DNA of 64,000 nt from Lentzea sp. NBRC 105346. GTDB lineage: Bacteria > Actinomycetota > Actinomycetes > Mycobacteriales > Pseudonocardiaceae. Under the pieces are notes generated by a model that worked only from the letters and a program-made list of their open reading frames with translations, had not been told where the DNA came from and made no database searches. Where the stretch lies: contig NZ_BSTQ01000004.1 of assembly GCF_030269605.1 (NCBI RefSeq), positions 1 through 64,000 on the forward strand, given 5' to 3'. Below are positions 29,592-37,627 of the stretch, piece by piece (the stretch's first letter is position 1; each line of letters begins with the position of its first letter). The position numbers and the translations under genes were made by a program.

Positions 29592-30068
29592 TCAATCTTG
29601 CGGGTGACCCAGAAGGTTCAGTGCCGCACCGGTTACCCGCATACCGAGCCATTCCGGCGTCGGAACCGCGCCCAGCGACTTGTAGAAGTCGATCGACGGT
29701 GTGTTCCAGTCGAGCACCGACCACTGCAGCCGCGTGTAGCCGTTGCGGACGCACTCCGCCGCGAGCTCCTCCAGCAACGCCTTGCCCAGCCCCGATCCGC
29801 GCTGGCTCGGCGTCACGTAGAGGTCCTCGAGGTACAGGCCGTGCACGCCGTCCCACGTCGAGAAGTTGAGGAACCACAACGCCATGCCGACGACTCGGCC
29901 GTCCACTTCGGCCACGTGCCCGAACAGCTTCGGCTCGTCGCAGAACAGCGCCTTGTGCAGCTGGTCCGGCGTCACGTGGCACTCGTCGCGCGCCCGCTCG
30001 TACTCGGCGAGCTCGTAGACGAGGTTCGTCACCGCTTCGACGTCTTCCTCGCGGATTCGCCGGATCAT
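29592..30068 (-). CDS. GNAT-family N-acetyltransferase
   Basis: A 158-residue acetyltransferase of the diamine-acetyltransferase-like branch. MIRRIREEDVEAVTNLVYEL opens the fold; LYLEDLYVTPSQRGSGLGKALL is motif A with the acetyl-CoA loop Q/RxxGxG, and LQWSVLDWNTPSIDFYKSLG is motif B. The ATG at 30068 overlaps the stop of the phosphatase gene (TGATG), so the pair is co-transcribed; an ATG five codons upstream is less likely. The acceptor could be a polyamine or amino-acid side chain. Confidence 0.9.
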   Translation of the reverse strand: MIRRIREEDVEAVTNLVYELAEYERARDECHVTPDQLHKALFCDEPKLFGHVAEVDGRVVGMALWFLNFSTWDGVHGLYLEDLYVTPSQRGSGLGKALLEELAAECVRNGYTRLQWSVLDWNTPSIDFYKSLGAVPTPEWLGMRVTGAALNLLGHPQD

Positions 30069-30667
30069 CAGACCTCTTCCCATGCTGGAACGTTCAGCCG
30101 TCGTATCTGTGGATCGCCGCGCTCGTCACCGAGCACCGTGATGCCGGCCGGGTCGAGTCCGAAATGGACCCCCTGGCTCGGCGGGAGGTTCAGCCAGGCC
30201 GCGATCAGCACCCGGCTGAAGTGGCCGTGCCCGACGAGCACGACGTCGCCCGCCTGGAGTGCTTCCCGTGCTGTTTTGAGTACTGCCTTGGCTCGTTGCT
30301 CGACCTGTTCGGCCGTCTCGCCGTGGGGGATCGGGTGCGTCCAGACGGTCCAGCCGGGCACGGTCTCGCGGATCTTCGGGGTCGTCACGCCCTCGTAGTC
30401 GCCGTAGTTCCACTCGGCGAGGAGCTCGGTGGTCTCGGTGACGTGCAGCCCGGCCAGCTCCGCCGTCCTCGTGGCGCGCTGCCGGGGACTGGTCATGACG
30501 AGCCGCGGCGGAACGTCCGTGTTCCGCAACCGGGCGAGCACCGCGCCGGCTCGTCTGGCCTGCTGTTCGCCCTCAGGGGTGAGCGGGATGTCGGTGACGC
30601 CCGTGTGCCTGCCGCTCTCCGACCACTCGGTTTGACCGTGTCGCAGCAGGTAGAGGTGAGTGCTCAC
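30068..30667 (-). CDS. Histidine phosphatase (phosphoglycerate mutase-like)
   Basis: A 199-residue branch-1 histidine phosphatase. LYLLRHGQTEWSESGRHTG carries the phospho-acceptor His of RHG; TSPRQRATRTAELAG provides the phosphate-pocket Arg; the acid Glu is in EWNYGDYEG, and VLVGHGHFSRVLIAAWL holds the second His. It matches the actinobacterial acid phosphatase family (MSMEG_4193 type). GTG start at 30667. The downstream acetyltransferase gene overlaps its stop by one base. Confidence 0.92.
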   Translation of the reverse strand: MSTHLYLLRHGQTEWSESGRHTGVTDIPLTPEGEQQARRAGAVLARLRNTDVPPRLVMTSPRQRATRTAELAGLHVTETTELLAEWNYGDYEGVTTPKIRETVPGWTVWTHPIPHGETAEQVEQRAKAVLKTAREALQAGDVVLVGHGHFSRVLIAAWLNLPPSQGVHFGLDPAGITVLGDERGDPQIRRLNVPAWEEV

Positions 30668-30735
30668 GTGTTCGAGTTTAAGTAGTGACCCTATTCACGT
30701 TTGGGCGAGCATGGTGGTGAGGTATCCGGTCGGCC

Positions 30736-30903
30736 ATGGCTGCCGATCATCCGGACCCGCGCCCACCTGACGAGGTGGATGCACGCGAGATCCGCGCGTC
30801 CTTCGGCGTCCAGATCGCGCGGATTCGCGCCGAGCTGACGTCGACCTGGAACAAGCTGCGCCAGGTGGAGGAGGGGCCGCAGGACGAGGAAAGACCCGCC
30901 TGA
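30736..30903 (+). CDS. Small hypothetical protein (55 residues)
   Basis: ATG 30736 to TGA 30901-30903. The first 15 residues are Pro/Asp-rich (ADHPDPRPPDEVDA), the middle (about 17-45) is an amphipathic helix-like stretch with IRASFGVQIARIRAELTSTW, and the end is acidic. It keeps a coding-like third-position G/C pattern. The upstream site (GAGGT, 15 bases away) is poor. I recognise no family; it could be a short helical regulator. Frames on the other strand look like shadows. Confidence 0.45.
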   Translation: MAADHPDPRPPDEVDAREIRASFGVQIARIRAELTSTWNKLRQVEEGPQDEERPA

Positions 30904-31003
30904 GCCGCGGACTGGGGGCGCCGGTCGGTTCGGTCGGCGCTTTTTGGCGCGCCGCTACCACGGGCGGCGCCTCGTGCGTGGACTTCGCGCTGTTGAGACG
31001 TTG

Positions 31004-31019
31004 CGTTCCAAAGGGAACG
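31004..31019 (+). promoter_or_regulatory. Palindromic operator before the lanthipeptide-like gene
   Basis: CGTTCC-AAAG-GGAACG: perfect 6-base arms. It lies between TTGCGT (31001-31006) and TTATTC (31025-31030), which are spaced 18 bases apart like a -35/-10 pair, a position that suits repression. The protein that binds it is unknown. Confidence 0.45.
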
Positions 31020-31099
31020 GTGACTTATTCCGCACGGCCTGGTAACTCTGGGTGCAGGTGATCACCTCGGACCAATTCCGACACCATCAGGAGAGCTGC

Positions 31100-31198
31100 A
31101 TGGACCACGTCCTGAACCTGCAGGCGCTCGACGTCGAACGAGCCGAGGCCCCCGATCTCGCACCGTCGGGCCTGAGCCTGCTCATCTGCGAAGACTGA
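31100..31198 (+). CDS. Putative class III lanthipeptide precursor (SapB/AmfS-like)
   Basis: A 32-residue peptide read from ATG 31100, with AGGAGAG (31089-31095) at ideal distance. The leader part (about residues 1-20) contains VLNLQALDV, like the LxLQ motif bound by class III synthetases. The core ends SGLSLLICED: Ser-x-x-Ser-x-x-x-Cys is the exact labionin/lanthionine pattern of class III, and SLL-C-E matches the first ring of AmfS and SapB. Known SapB precursors have two such rings; this one has only one. No LanKC synthetase, transporter or protease for it lies in the window, so processing would be in trans. It ends at a strong hairpin and faces sodN. The identification rests on motifs only. 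Confidence 0.68.
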   Translation: MDHVLNLQALDVERAEAPDLAPSGLSLLICED

Positions 31199-31207
31199 CG
31201 AACGTGA

Positions 31208-31237
31208 ACGGCCCGGCGACACGCGTCGCCGGGCCGT
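31208..31237. terminator. Hairpin between the peptide gene and sodN
   Basis: ACGGCCCGGCGAC pairs perfectly with its complement (31225-31237) over a 4-base loop. It lies between two convergent genes and can serve both. Confidence 0.85.
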
Positions 31238-31255
31238 CACACGAAACGATGCTGC

Positions 31256-31663
31256 TCAGCCCTGCTTCGTCTCCCAGAAGATCTTGTCGATCGAGGCGAT
31301 CAGGTCGAGCAGTTCCTGCCCCTTGGCCGGGTCCATCGAGCCCTTGGTGCCGGACGCGCCCGCGGCCTTGGTCGCCCGGTTGAACAGGTCGTGCAGCTCG
31401 GGGTACTTCTCGAAGTGCGGCGGCTTGAAGTAGTCCGTCCACAGCACCCACAGGTGGTGCTTGACGAGCTCGCTGCGCTGTTCCTTGATGAGAACGGCGC
31501 GCTCCCGGAACTCCGGGTCCTCGTTCGCCTGGTACTTCTCCTGGATCGCCTTGATGGACTCCGCCTCGATGCGGGCCTGCGCGGGGTCGTAAACGCCGCA
31601 CGGGAGGTCGCAGTGCGCGGTGGCCTCAAGACGAGGGCGGAGAATGCGCGACAAGAGTCGCAT
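31256..31663 (-). CDS. sodN: Nickel superoxide dismutase
   Basis: A 135-residue Ni-SOD precursor, converting superoxide to peroxide and oxygen in the cytoplasm. A 16-residue leader (MRLLSRILRPRLEATA) precedes HCDLPCGVYDP, the nickel hook in which the mature N-terminal His1, Cys2 and Cys6 bind the metal. The rest is the four-helix bundle. ATG 31663 has GGGAGGAAC upstream. Maturation needs the divergent protease gene at 31732. In Streptomyces sodN is nickel-induced; the regulator here is not identified. Confidence 0.97.
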   Translation of the reverse strand: MRLLSRILRPRLEATAHCDLPCGVYDPAQARIEAESIKAIQEKYQANEDPEFRERAVLIKEQRSELVKHHLWVLWTDYFKPPHFEKYPELHDLFNRATKAAGASGTKGSMDPAKGQELLDLIASIDKIFWETKQG

Positions 31664-31731
31664 CGTTCCTCCCTGACAAGTGGATGCTCCGACGTTACGG
31701 ACCCTACTCCGGCTACCCCAGGTGGTGATCG

Positions 31732-32037
31732 TTGACACCGGCGTTCAGACGAGTCCTGATCAAGGGACCGTCCATGGTTCCAACCCTCTACGACGGCGAC
31801 ATCGTGCTGGTCAGGTGGGGTGGGGAGATCCGGCCGGACGACATCGCACTGGTGCGATGGGCGTCACGTCCGGATCAGCTGTCGGTGAAGCGCGTGTCTC
31901 ACCCCGTGGATCAGGAGCACTGGTTCGTGACGAGCGACAACCCGCACGGGTCGACGGACTCCAAGGATCTCGGGCCCGCGGAGGCCGTCGCCCGCGTCGT
32001 CGCGCGGTTGTGGCCGCGGCCCAAGCTCATCCCTTGA
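31732..32037 (+). CDS. sodX: Ni-SOD maturation protease (S26 type)
   Basis: A 101-residue signal-peptidase-like protease that trims the SodN leader. GPSMVPTLYDGDIVLVRW holds the catalytic Ser, and SVKRVSH the catalytic Lys; VTSDNPHGSTDSKDLG is the conserved box E. There is no membrane anchor, as is usual for SodX. The only in-frame start before the motif is TTG 31732, with AGGTGG upstream. It is divergent from sodN; the 3' end overlaps the RmlC-like gene by 11 bases. Confidence 0.93.
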   Translation: MTPAFRRVLIKGPSMVPTLYDGDIVLVRWGGEIRPDDIALVRWASRPDQLSVKRVSHPVDQEHWFVTSDNPHGSTDSKDLGPAEAVARVVARLWPRPKLIP

Positions 32038-32626
32038 GCGTCGCGTAGAACGCCAGGCAGTCCTCGTAGCGCGGCAGCAGGCCGGAGGCCAGCGCCGACT
32101 CCAGAGACGGGGCAGTGCGGTCCTTCTCGGACAGCACGAGCTCGAGATCGGACGGCCACGGCAGCGCCAACGTGGCGTCGAGCGGGTCGATGCCGTGCTC
32201 GGCGCCGGGGTTGAAGCCCTCGGAGCACAGGTAGCTCATCGTCGTGTCGTCCTCGAGCGCGACCATCGCGTGGCCGAGGCCCTCCGGGATGTACACGGCG
32301 TTGCAGATCGAGTCGGTGAGCAGGACGGTGTCCCACTGGCCGAAGGTCGGGGAGCCGACGCGCACATCGATCACGAAGTCGAGCATCGAGCCGCGCGGGC
32401 AGAAGACGTACTTCGCCTGCGACGGCGGGACGTCGGCGAAGTGGATGCCCCGGACCACACCGCGCCGCGACACGCTGTGGTTCGTCTGGCGGAGTCGCAG
32501 CGAGTGACCCACCGCCGCCTCGAAGGCGGCCGATTGGAACGGGGCCACGAAAACGCCGCGGTCGTCGGGAAACGTCCGGGGAGTGAACTCGAAGGCCCCG
32601 GAAATTTTCAGTTCACTCGCTTGCAT
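32027..32626 (-). CDS. dTDP-4-dehydrorhamnose 3,5-epimerase-like protein
   Basis: A 199-residue RmlC-family cupin. PRTFPDDRGVFVAPFQSAAF, then QTNHSVSRRGVVRGIHF (substrate Arg and catalytic His of RGIHF), DVRVGSPTFGQWDTVLL and YIPEGLGHAMVALED are all family motifs. Enzymes of this type epimerise dTDP-4-keto sugars for rhamnose or deoxysugar synthesis. No other dTDP-sugar gene is nearby, so its pathway is unknown. I chose the ATG at 32626; the ATG two codons upstream is equally possible. Confidence 0.88.
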   Translation of the reverse strand: MQASELKISGAFEFTPRTFPDDRGVFVAPFQSAAFEAAVGHSLRLRQTNHSVSRRGVVRGIHFADVPPSQAKYVFCPRGSMLDFVIDVRVGSPTFGQWDTVLLTDSICNAVYIPEGLGHAMVALEDDTTMSYLCSEGFNPGAEHGIDPLDATLALPWPSDLELVLSEKDRTAPSLESALASGLLPRYEDCLAFYATLKG

Positions 32627-32685
32627 GAACATCACCCTAGGGGGCGCCTGCGTCTTGACCGATCGGGTGCTCCCTGCCTGCGGAA

Positions 32686-32699
32686 ACCGACCGGTCGGT
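32686..32699. promoter_or_regulatory. TetR-type palindromic operator
   Basis: ACCGACCGGTCGGT, a perfect 14-base palindrome of the kind bound by TetR-family repressors. It lies 60 bases upstream of the epimerase start and 260 upstream of the malic enzyme start. A TTGACC at 32655-32660 may be a -35 box. The rest of 32627-32958 contains no gene I can support. Confidence 0.6.
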
Positions 32700-32958
32700 G
32701 CAGAAAACCGGACAGACGTTTTGGTAAACAGCCTCTGACCTGCGCAGAAGGTGTGATCCCCGCCGCAGACACGAGGCGCCGACCCTGTCACACTCCTTCA
32801 CACCGCAGCTCCGGCCGGTGCTTCGGCGTACCTCAAGCCGAACGATCGACCGATTTTCCAGGCCCCGTGGATCCAGTGCGACAACGCTGGAACGGTGCGC
32901 CGACTGGTGAAGAACCCGTGCCCTCGGGTTTCGCCGCCCGCACCGCAGGAGGGACCCC

Positions 32959-34146
32959 GTGACAGCATTGAACGAAGCCGCTACCGACCCCATCCAGCTC
33001 ACCGACGACGAGATCTTCGAAGCACATGTCGGCGGAAAGCTAGAGATCGGCGTGACCGCTTCACTCACCGACCCCAGGGCGCTTTCCATCGCGTACACGC
33101 CGGGTGTCGCGAAGGTCAGCAAGGCCATCGCCGAGAAACCGGAACTCGCGGCCAAGTACACCTGGACGCACCGGCTCGTGGCCGTCGTCAGCGACGGCAC
33201 CGCGGTGCTCGGTCTCGGTGACATCGGCGCCGCGGCGTCGCTGCCCGTCATGGAGGGCAAGGCCGCGCTGTTCAAGACGTTCGGCGGCCTCGACTCCATC
33301 CCGCTGGTGCTCAACACGACCGACGTGGACGAGATCGTCGAGACGCTCGTCCGGCTGCGCCCGTCGTTCGGCGCGGTCAACCTCGAGGACGTCGCCGCGC
33401 CGCGCTGCTTCGAGCTCGAGCAGCGGCTCATCGAGGCGCTCGACTGCCCGGTCATGCACGACGACCAGCACGGCACGGCCGTGGTCGGCCTCGCCGCGCT
33501 GCGCGGCGCGAACACCGTGCTGGGCAAGGACATCGCGAACCAGCGCGTGGTCATCTCCGGTGCGGGCGCCGCGGGCATCGCGATCGCCAAGATCCTCATC
33601 GCGGCCGGCGTCGGCGAGATCACGCTGGTCGACTCGCGCGGCATCGTGATCGACGGCCGGGACGGCCTGAACCCGGTGAAGGCGGAGATCGCCAAGGTCA
33701 CCAACCAGAGCGGCCTCAAGGGCGACATCTCCGACGCGCTGCGCGGTTCCGACGTCTTCATCGGCGTTTCCTCGTCGAAGGTGTCCGAGGAGCAGATCGC
33801 CAGCATGGCGGCTGACTCGATCGTGTTCGCACTGTCCAACCCGGACCCCGAGGTGCACCCGGACGTCGCGTCGCGGCACGCCGCGATCGTCGCCACCGGG
33901 CGCAGCGACTTCCCGAACCAGATCAACAACGTGCTGGCGTTCCCCGGCATCTTCCGTGGCGCGCTGGACGCGGGTGCGCGGCGGATCACCGAGGGCATGA
34001 AGCTGGCGGCGGCCGAGGCCATCGCGGCCGTGGCGAGCGACGACCTCGGTCCGGACCGGATCGTGCCGAGCGCGCTCGACCCGCGGGTCGGCCCGGAGGT
34101 CGCGGCGGCAGTTGCTTTGGCGGCAAAGAATGACGGTGTTGCATAA
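32959..34146 (+). CDS. NAD(P)-dependent malic enzyme
   Basis: A 395-residue bacterial-type malic enzyme, decarboxylating malate to pyruvate. TDPRALSIAYTPGVAKV, LGLGDIGAAASLPVMEGKA and NLEDVAAPRCFELEQRL (metal-binding Glu/Asp) precede CPVMHDDQHGTAVV; the NAD(P) domain has ISGAGAAGIAIAK, and ALSNPDPEVHP follows. The length equals the short form without a phosphotransacetylase domain. GTG 32959 has GGAGGG upstream. The stop is followed by the hairpin at 34280. Confidence 0.95.
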   Translation: MTALNEAATDPIQLTDDEIFEAHVGGKLEIGVTASLTDPRALSIAYTPGVAKVSKAIAEKPELAAKYTWTHRLVAVVSDGTAVLGLGDIGAAASLPVMEGKAALFKTFGGLDSIPLVLNTTDVDEIVETLVRLRPSFGAVNLEDVAAPRCFELEQRLIEALDCPVMHDDQHGTAVVGLAALRGANTVLGKDIANQRVVISGAGAAGIAIAKILIAAGVGEITLVDSRGIVIDGRDGLNPVKAEIAKVTNQSGLKGDISDALRGSDVFIGVSSSKVSEEQIASMAADSIVFALSNPDPEVHPDVASRHAAIVATGRSDFPNQINNVLAFPGIFRGALDAGARRITEGMKLAAAEAIAAVASDDLGPDRIVPSALDPRVGPEVAAAVALAAKNDGVA

Positions 34147-34279
34147 AGCGGGCGATAAGTTCCTGAAGATCGGCTGAAGAACGACATCGCTGAAATTTCA
34201 CCCCATCGCGCGGAACCACGAACGTGGCTGTTCGTTAACCCGTGCAGGGGTGGGCGATGACGCTCCGAAGCGCTACCGT

Positions 34280-34311
34280 CCCTCTCCTCGGGAGAACACC
34301 CGAGGAGAGGG
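34280..34311 (+). terminator. Hairpin between malic enzyme and the c-di-GMP gene
   Basis: CCCTCTCCTCGGG pairs perfectly with its complement (34299-34311) over a 6-base loop, followed by TTCGTATTTG. It may end malic enzyme transcription or act as an attenuator in the leader of the next gene. The region 34147-34279 shows short complementary stretches (CCACGAACGTGG) but no riboswitch I can name. Confidence 0.75.
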
Positions 34312-34392
34312 TTCGTATTTGCCGCCGTTCGGGTGCCGCCTAACCGGCCACCCCGTTTGCCGTGGGCGGCGAATGCGGGAGAGGGTGGGCCG

Positions 34393-37300
34393 GTGCCCAA
34401 GTGGGTAGGACGCGCTCCGGTGGTGGAAGGGCGCGGTCGCCGGACCGCGACCAGGCATGCCGTCACACTGGACGGTCTCACCCTGCCCGACGCGCCGTCC
34501 GTGCTCGTCGACCCCAAGGGCGTCGTCATGCAGGCCAATCCCGCCGCCGTCGAGGCGACGGGCGCCAGATCCGCCGAGGAACTCGTCGGCCGGCCGTTGA
34601 GCGAACTCCTTCTGGGCGACCAGTCCGACCTGAGGCTGAGCCGCGTCGACGGCAGTGAGCTGCCGGTCCGCGTCGCCCGTCACCCCGTGCCCGGCACGAG
34701 CCTGCAGGCCGTGCTGATGATCGACGTCTCCGACCTCGCCACCGCCGCCGACGACCTGCGGGACGAACAGCGCCGGCTGCGAGAGGTGCAGCGGGTCGCG
34801 GAGATCGGCTCCTGGGAGTTCGATCCGGCGACCGGCATGACCGTGTGGTCGTTGACGCACTACGACCTGCTCGGCCTGGAACCCGGCACGGTCGTTCCCG
34901 GCGCGCAGGCCGTGCTGGACGTCGTGCACCCCGACGACCTGGAGATGGTCGCCAGCTACTGGGCCAACCGCGAGATCACCGGCGACCCGATCGACATCGA
35001 GTACCGGATCCTCCGGCCGGACGGCCAGCTGCGCTGGATCCGCGGTGTCGCCGAGGCCCAGCTGCGCCCGGACGGCACGCTGCACCGCATCACCGGCTAC
35101 ATCCGTGACATCACCGAGGCCAAGCGCTGGGCCACGGACCTCGCGACCGAACGGGCCCGGCTGCTGGAGGCGCAGCGCATCGCGCGCATCGGCAGCTGGT
35201 CCTACGAGTTCGAGACACGGGCCGTGCACCGCAGCGAAGTGCTGCTGGAGATGTACGCCGACATCAACACCGAGCCGGACGAGGACCTGCTCTGCGGCGT
35301 CCACCCGGACGACCGGCCGATCCTGGAGGAGCTGCGGCACAAGCTGTTGCAATCCAAGGACGGCGAGCCGGTCGAGGCCGAGACCCGCAGCCACGACGGT
35401 GAGCACGTCTACATCTGCCGCGCCCGCGCCGAGCTCGGGCCGTCCGGCCAGCTGGAACGGGTGCACGGCACGATCCAGGACGTCACCGAGGCCCGCGCGC
35501 TGGAACGGCAGATGCGCGACGACCGGCGCAGGCTCGCCGACGCCCAGCAGGCCGCGAGGCTCGGCACGTGGGAGTGGAATCCCGCGACGGGCGACGTCGT
35601 GTGGTCGGACATGCTCTACGAGCTGTACGGCGTGCCGCGTGAGGAACCGCCCGGCTACGACGCCTACCTCGACCTGGTGCACCCCGAGGACCGCGGCTGG
35701 GTCGACGACCTGTGGAAGCAGCTGGCCGCGGACGAGGTCCCGGTCCAGTGCGAGCACCGGCTCGTCCGTCGCGACGGCGTGGTCCGCGTGTTCCGCTGCC
35801 ACGGCATGGTCGTGCACGACAAGCACGGCAAGCAGCTCGCCGTTGGCACCGCGCAGGACATCACCGAGCAGCGTGCCGCCGAGACGCGGATGAAGCGCTC
35901 GTCGCAGCGGTTCGCGGACCTCGTGTCCGTGACACCGGTCGGCATCGGCCTGTTCGACGAGGCGGAACGGCTGGTCGACGCCAACGACGCGCTGTGCGAC
36001 CTGCTCGGCATGGAGCTGGAGCAGCTGCGCGGCATGACCGCCGAGCAGCTCACCCACCCCGACGACACGTCCGTGGGCCTGCGGTCCGTCGACTGGGCGT
36101 CGTCCGAGCGCACGCACAAGATCCCGCAGCGGATCCTCGTACGGCCCGACGGCGAACGCGTGTACTGCGAGCTGCACATCGCGTTGTCCGTGCAGGACGA
36201 CGGCCGCCGGTTCTGGCTGATCGCGTTCCTGGACATCACCGAACGCCGCCGCACCGCGGAGGCGTTGCGCCACCAGGCGACGCACGACGAGCTCACCGGC
36301 CTGCCGAACCGCGCGCTGGTCAAGGAGATCCTCGGCAAGCTGCTGGAGAGCGACAAACGCTCGAAGGTCGCGGTCTTCTTCTGCGACATCGACAACTTCA
36401 AGCGCGTCAACGACTCCCTCGGCCACGACGCGGGCGACGAACTCCTCGTCGCTCTGGCGCGACGGCTGGAGGGCGGCCTGCCCGACGAGTGCACCGCGGC
36501 CCGGTTGTCCGGCGACGAGTACGTGATCATCTGCTCGGACATCGACGCCGTGGGCGGGGTCGACGCACTGGCCACGCGCGTGGCTTCCTTGCTGCGCACG
36601 GCTGTTCCGGTGCACGGCCAGTTGGTCCGGGTCTCCGCGTCGATCGGCGCCGCGGTGCCGAACGGGTCCCGCGCGAACGGCGCGGACCTGCTGCGGTTCG
36701 CCGACGCCGCGATGTTCGAGGCCAAGCGGTCCGGGGCCGGGCGCGTGTCCTTGGCTTCCGCCGCGCTGATCGCGTCCGCCGACCGCCAGGTGCACCTCGA
36801 AGGCCAGCTGCGCGAGGCGTTGCAACACGACGGGCTCGCGCTGCACTTCCAGCCGGTGGTCGGGGTGGACGGTGCCGTGCTGACCGCGGAGGCACTGGTG
36901 CGCTGGCCGCATCCGGACCGCGGGTTGCTGCCGCCGGACGTGTTCCTGCCCGTCGCCGAACAGGGCGACCTGATGCGTGAGCTGGACCGCTGGGTGCTGC
37001 GCACGGCTCTGCGCGAGGCCTCGACGTGGCCCGCGCCCGACGGCCGGCCCGTGTCCGTCGCGATCAACCTCGCCGGGCTCGTGCCGGGCGACCCGGAGTT
37101 CGTCGACATCGTGTCGAACGCGATCGTCGAGTCCGGCGTGCCGTGGGACCGCGTCGTGCTGGAGCTGGTGGAGACGGCTCTGGTCGACCTGCCGTCGCGG
37201 GTGCGTCAGTCGATGGACGAACTGGTGCAGCGCGGCGTGCAGTTCGCGGTCGACGACTTCGGTACCGGCTACTCCTCGCTGGCGCGTCTGAAGGACCTGC

Positions 37301-37572
37301 CCGCGCAGATCATCAAGGTGGACCGCCGGTTCGTCTCCGGTGTGGGCAACGACTCCTCCGACTTCGCCGTCGCGCGCGCGGTCGTCGACATGGCCCGTGC
37401 GATGGGCCGGAAGTGCGTCGCCGAAGGTGTTGAGACGGCGACGCAGTTCCACGTGCTGCGCGGGGTCGGCGTGGACGCCTACCAGGGCTGGTTGTTCTCA
37501 CGTCCGGTGCCGCCCAAGGAGTTCCGTGCGGTGCTAGCCCTCGGACCGTTGCACATCCCCCGCAACGGCTGA
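34393..37572 (+). CDS. PAS-GGDEF-EAL cyclic-di-GMP signalling protein
   Basis: A 1059-residue cytosolic protein. Five PAS-like units occupy about residues 25-625 (VHPDDLEMV, VHPDDRPIL, VHPEDRGWV and PDDTSVG mark successive PAC ends). GGDEF domain: THDELTGLPNR at ~630, DIDNFKRVNDSLGHDAGDEL, and the active-site loop SGDEY near 705 instead of GGDEF. EAL domain: EALVRW near 832, DDFGTGYSS near 953 and KVDRRFV. The EAL half keeps its catalytic motifs, so phosphodiesterase activity is likely; cyclase activity is uncertain. GTG 34393 has GGGAG upstream; GTG 34333 would add 20 residues. No membrane helix is seen. Confidence 0.92.
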   Translation: MPKWVGRAPVVEGRGRRTATRHAVTLDGLTLPDAPSVLVDPKGVVMQANPAAVEATGARSAEELVGRPLSELLLGDQSDLRLSRVDGSELPVRVARHPVPGTSLQAVLMIDVSDLATAADDLRDEQRRLREVQRVAEIGSWEFDPATGMTVWSLTHYDLLGLEPGTVVPGAQAVLDVVHPDDLEMVASYWANREITGDPIDIEYRILRPDGQLRWIRGVAEAQLRPDGTLHRITGYIRDITEAKRWATDLATERARLLEAQRIARIGSWSYEFETRAVHRSEVLLEMYADINTEPDEDLLCGVHPDDRPILEELRHKLLQSKDGEPVEAETRSHDGEHVYICRARAELGPSGQLERVHGTIQDVTEARALERQMRDDRRRLADAQQAARLGTWEWNPATGDVVWSDMLYELYGVPREEPPGYDAYLDLVHPEDRGWVDDLWKQLAADEVPVQCEHRLVRRDGVVRVFRCHGMVVHDKHGKQLAVGTAQDITEQRAAETRMKRSSQRFADLVSVTPVGIGLFDEAERLVDANDALCDLLGMELEQLRGMTAEQLTHPDDTSVGLRSVDWASSERTHKIPQRILVRPDGERVYCELHIALSVQDDGRRFWLIAFLDITERRRTAEALRHQATHDELTGLPNRALVKEILGKLLESDKRSKVAVFFCDIDNFKRVNDSLGHDAGDELLVALARRLEGGLPDECTAARLSGDEYVIICSDIDAVGGVDALATRVASLLRTAVPVHGQLVRVSASIGAAVPNGSRANGADLLRFADAAMFEAKRSGAGRVSLASAALIASADRQVHLEGQLREALQHDGLALHFQPVVGVDGAVLTAEALVRWPHPDRGLLPPDVFLPVAEQGDLMRELDRWVLRTALREASTWPAPDGRPVSVAINLAGLVPGDPEFVDIVSNAIVESGVPWDRVVLELVETALVDLPSRVRQSMDELVQRGVQFAVDDFGTGYSSLARLKDLPAQIIKVDRRFVSGVGNDSSDFAVARAVVDMARAMGRKCVAEGVETATQFHVLRGVGVDAYQGWLFSRPVPPKEFRAVLALGPLHIPRNG

Positions 37573-37627
37573 CGCTATGAAGGGAGCTTTCCAAGCGCTG
37601 GGCGCTTGGAAAGCTCCCTTCATAGCG
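37573..37627. repeat. Palindromic element, copy 2 (likely bidirectional terminator)
   Basis: Perfect 25-base arms (37573-37597 and 37603-37627) around a CTGGG loop; an A-T pair extends it. The arm sequence GGGAGCTTTCCAAGCG is shared with 8316-8369. It starts directly after one stop codon and its right arm contains the stop codon of the convergent gene. Confidence 0.9.

Noticed and set aside
34147-34330. c-di-GMP riboswitch in the leader of the PAS-GGDEF-EAL gene
   Set aside because: I compared it by eye with the class I consensus and found no match to the conserved core; only a terminator-like hairpin is clear.
34273-37452. 1059-codon open frame on the minus strand
   Set aside because: Antisense shadow of the PAS-GGDEF-EAL gene, which has clear motifs throughout.
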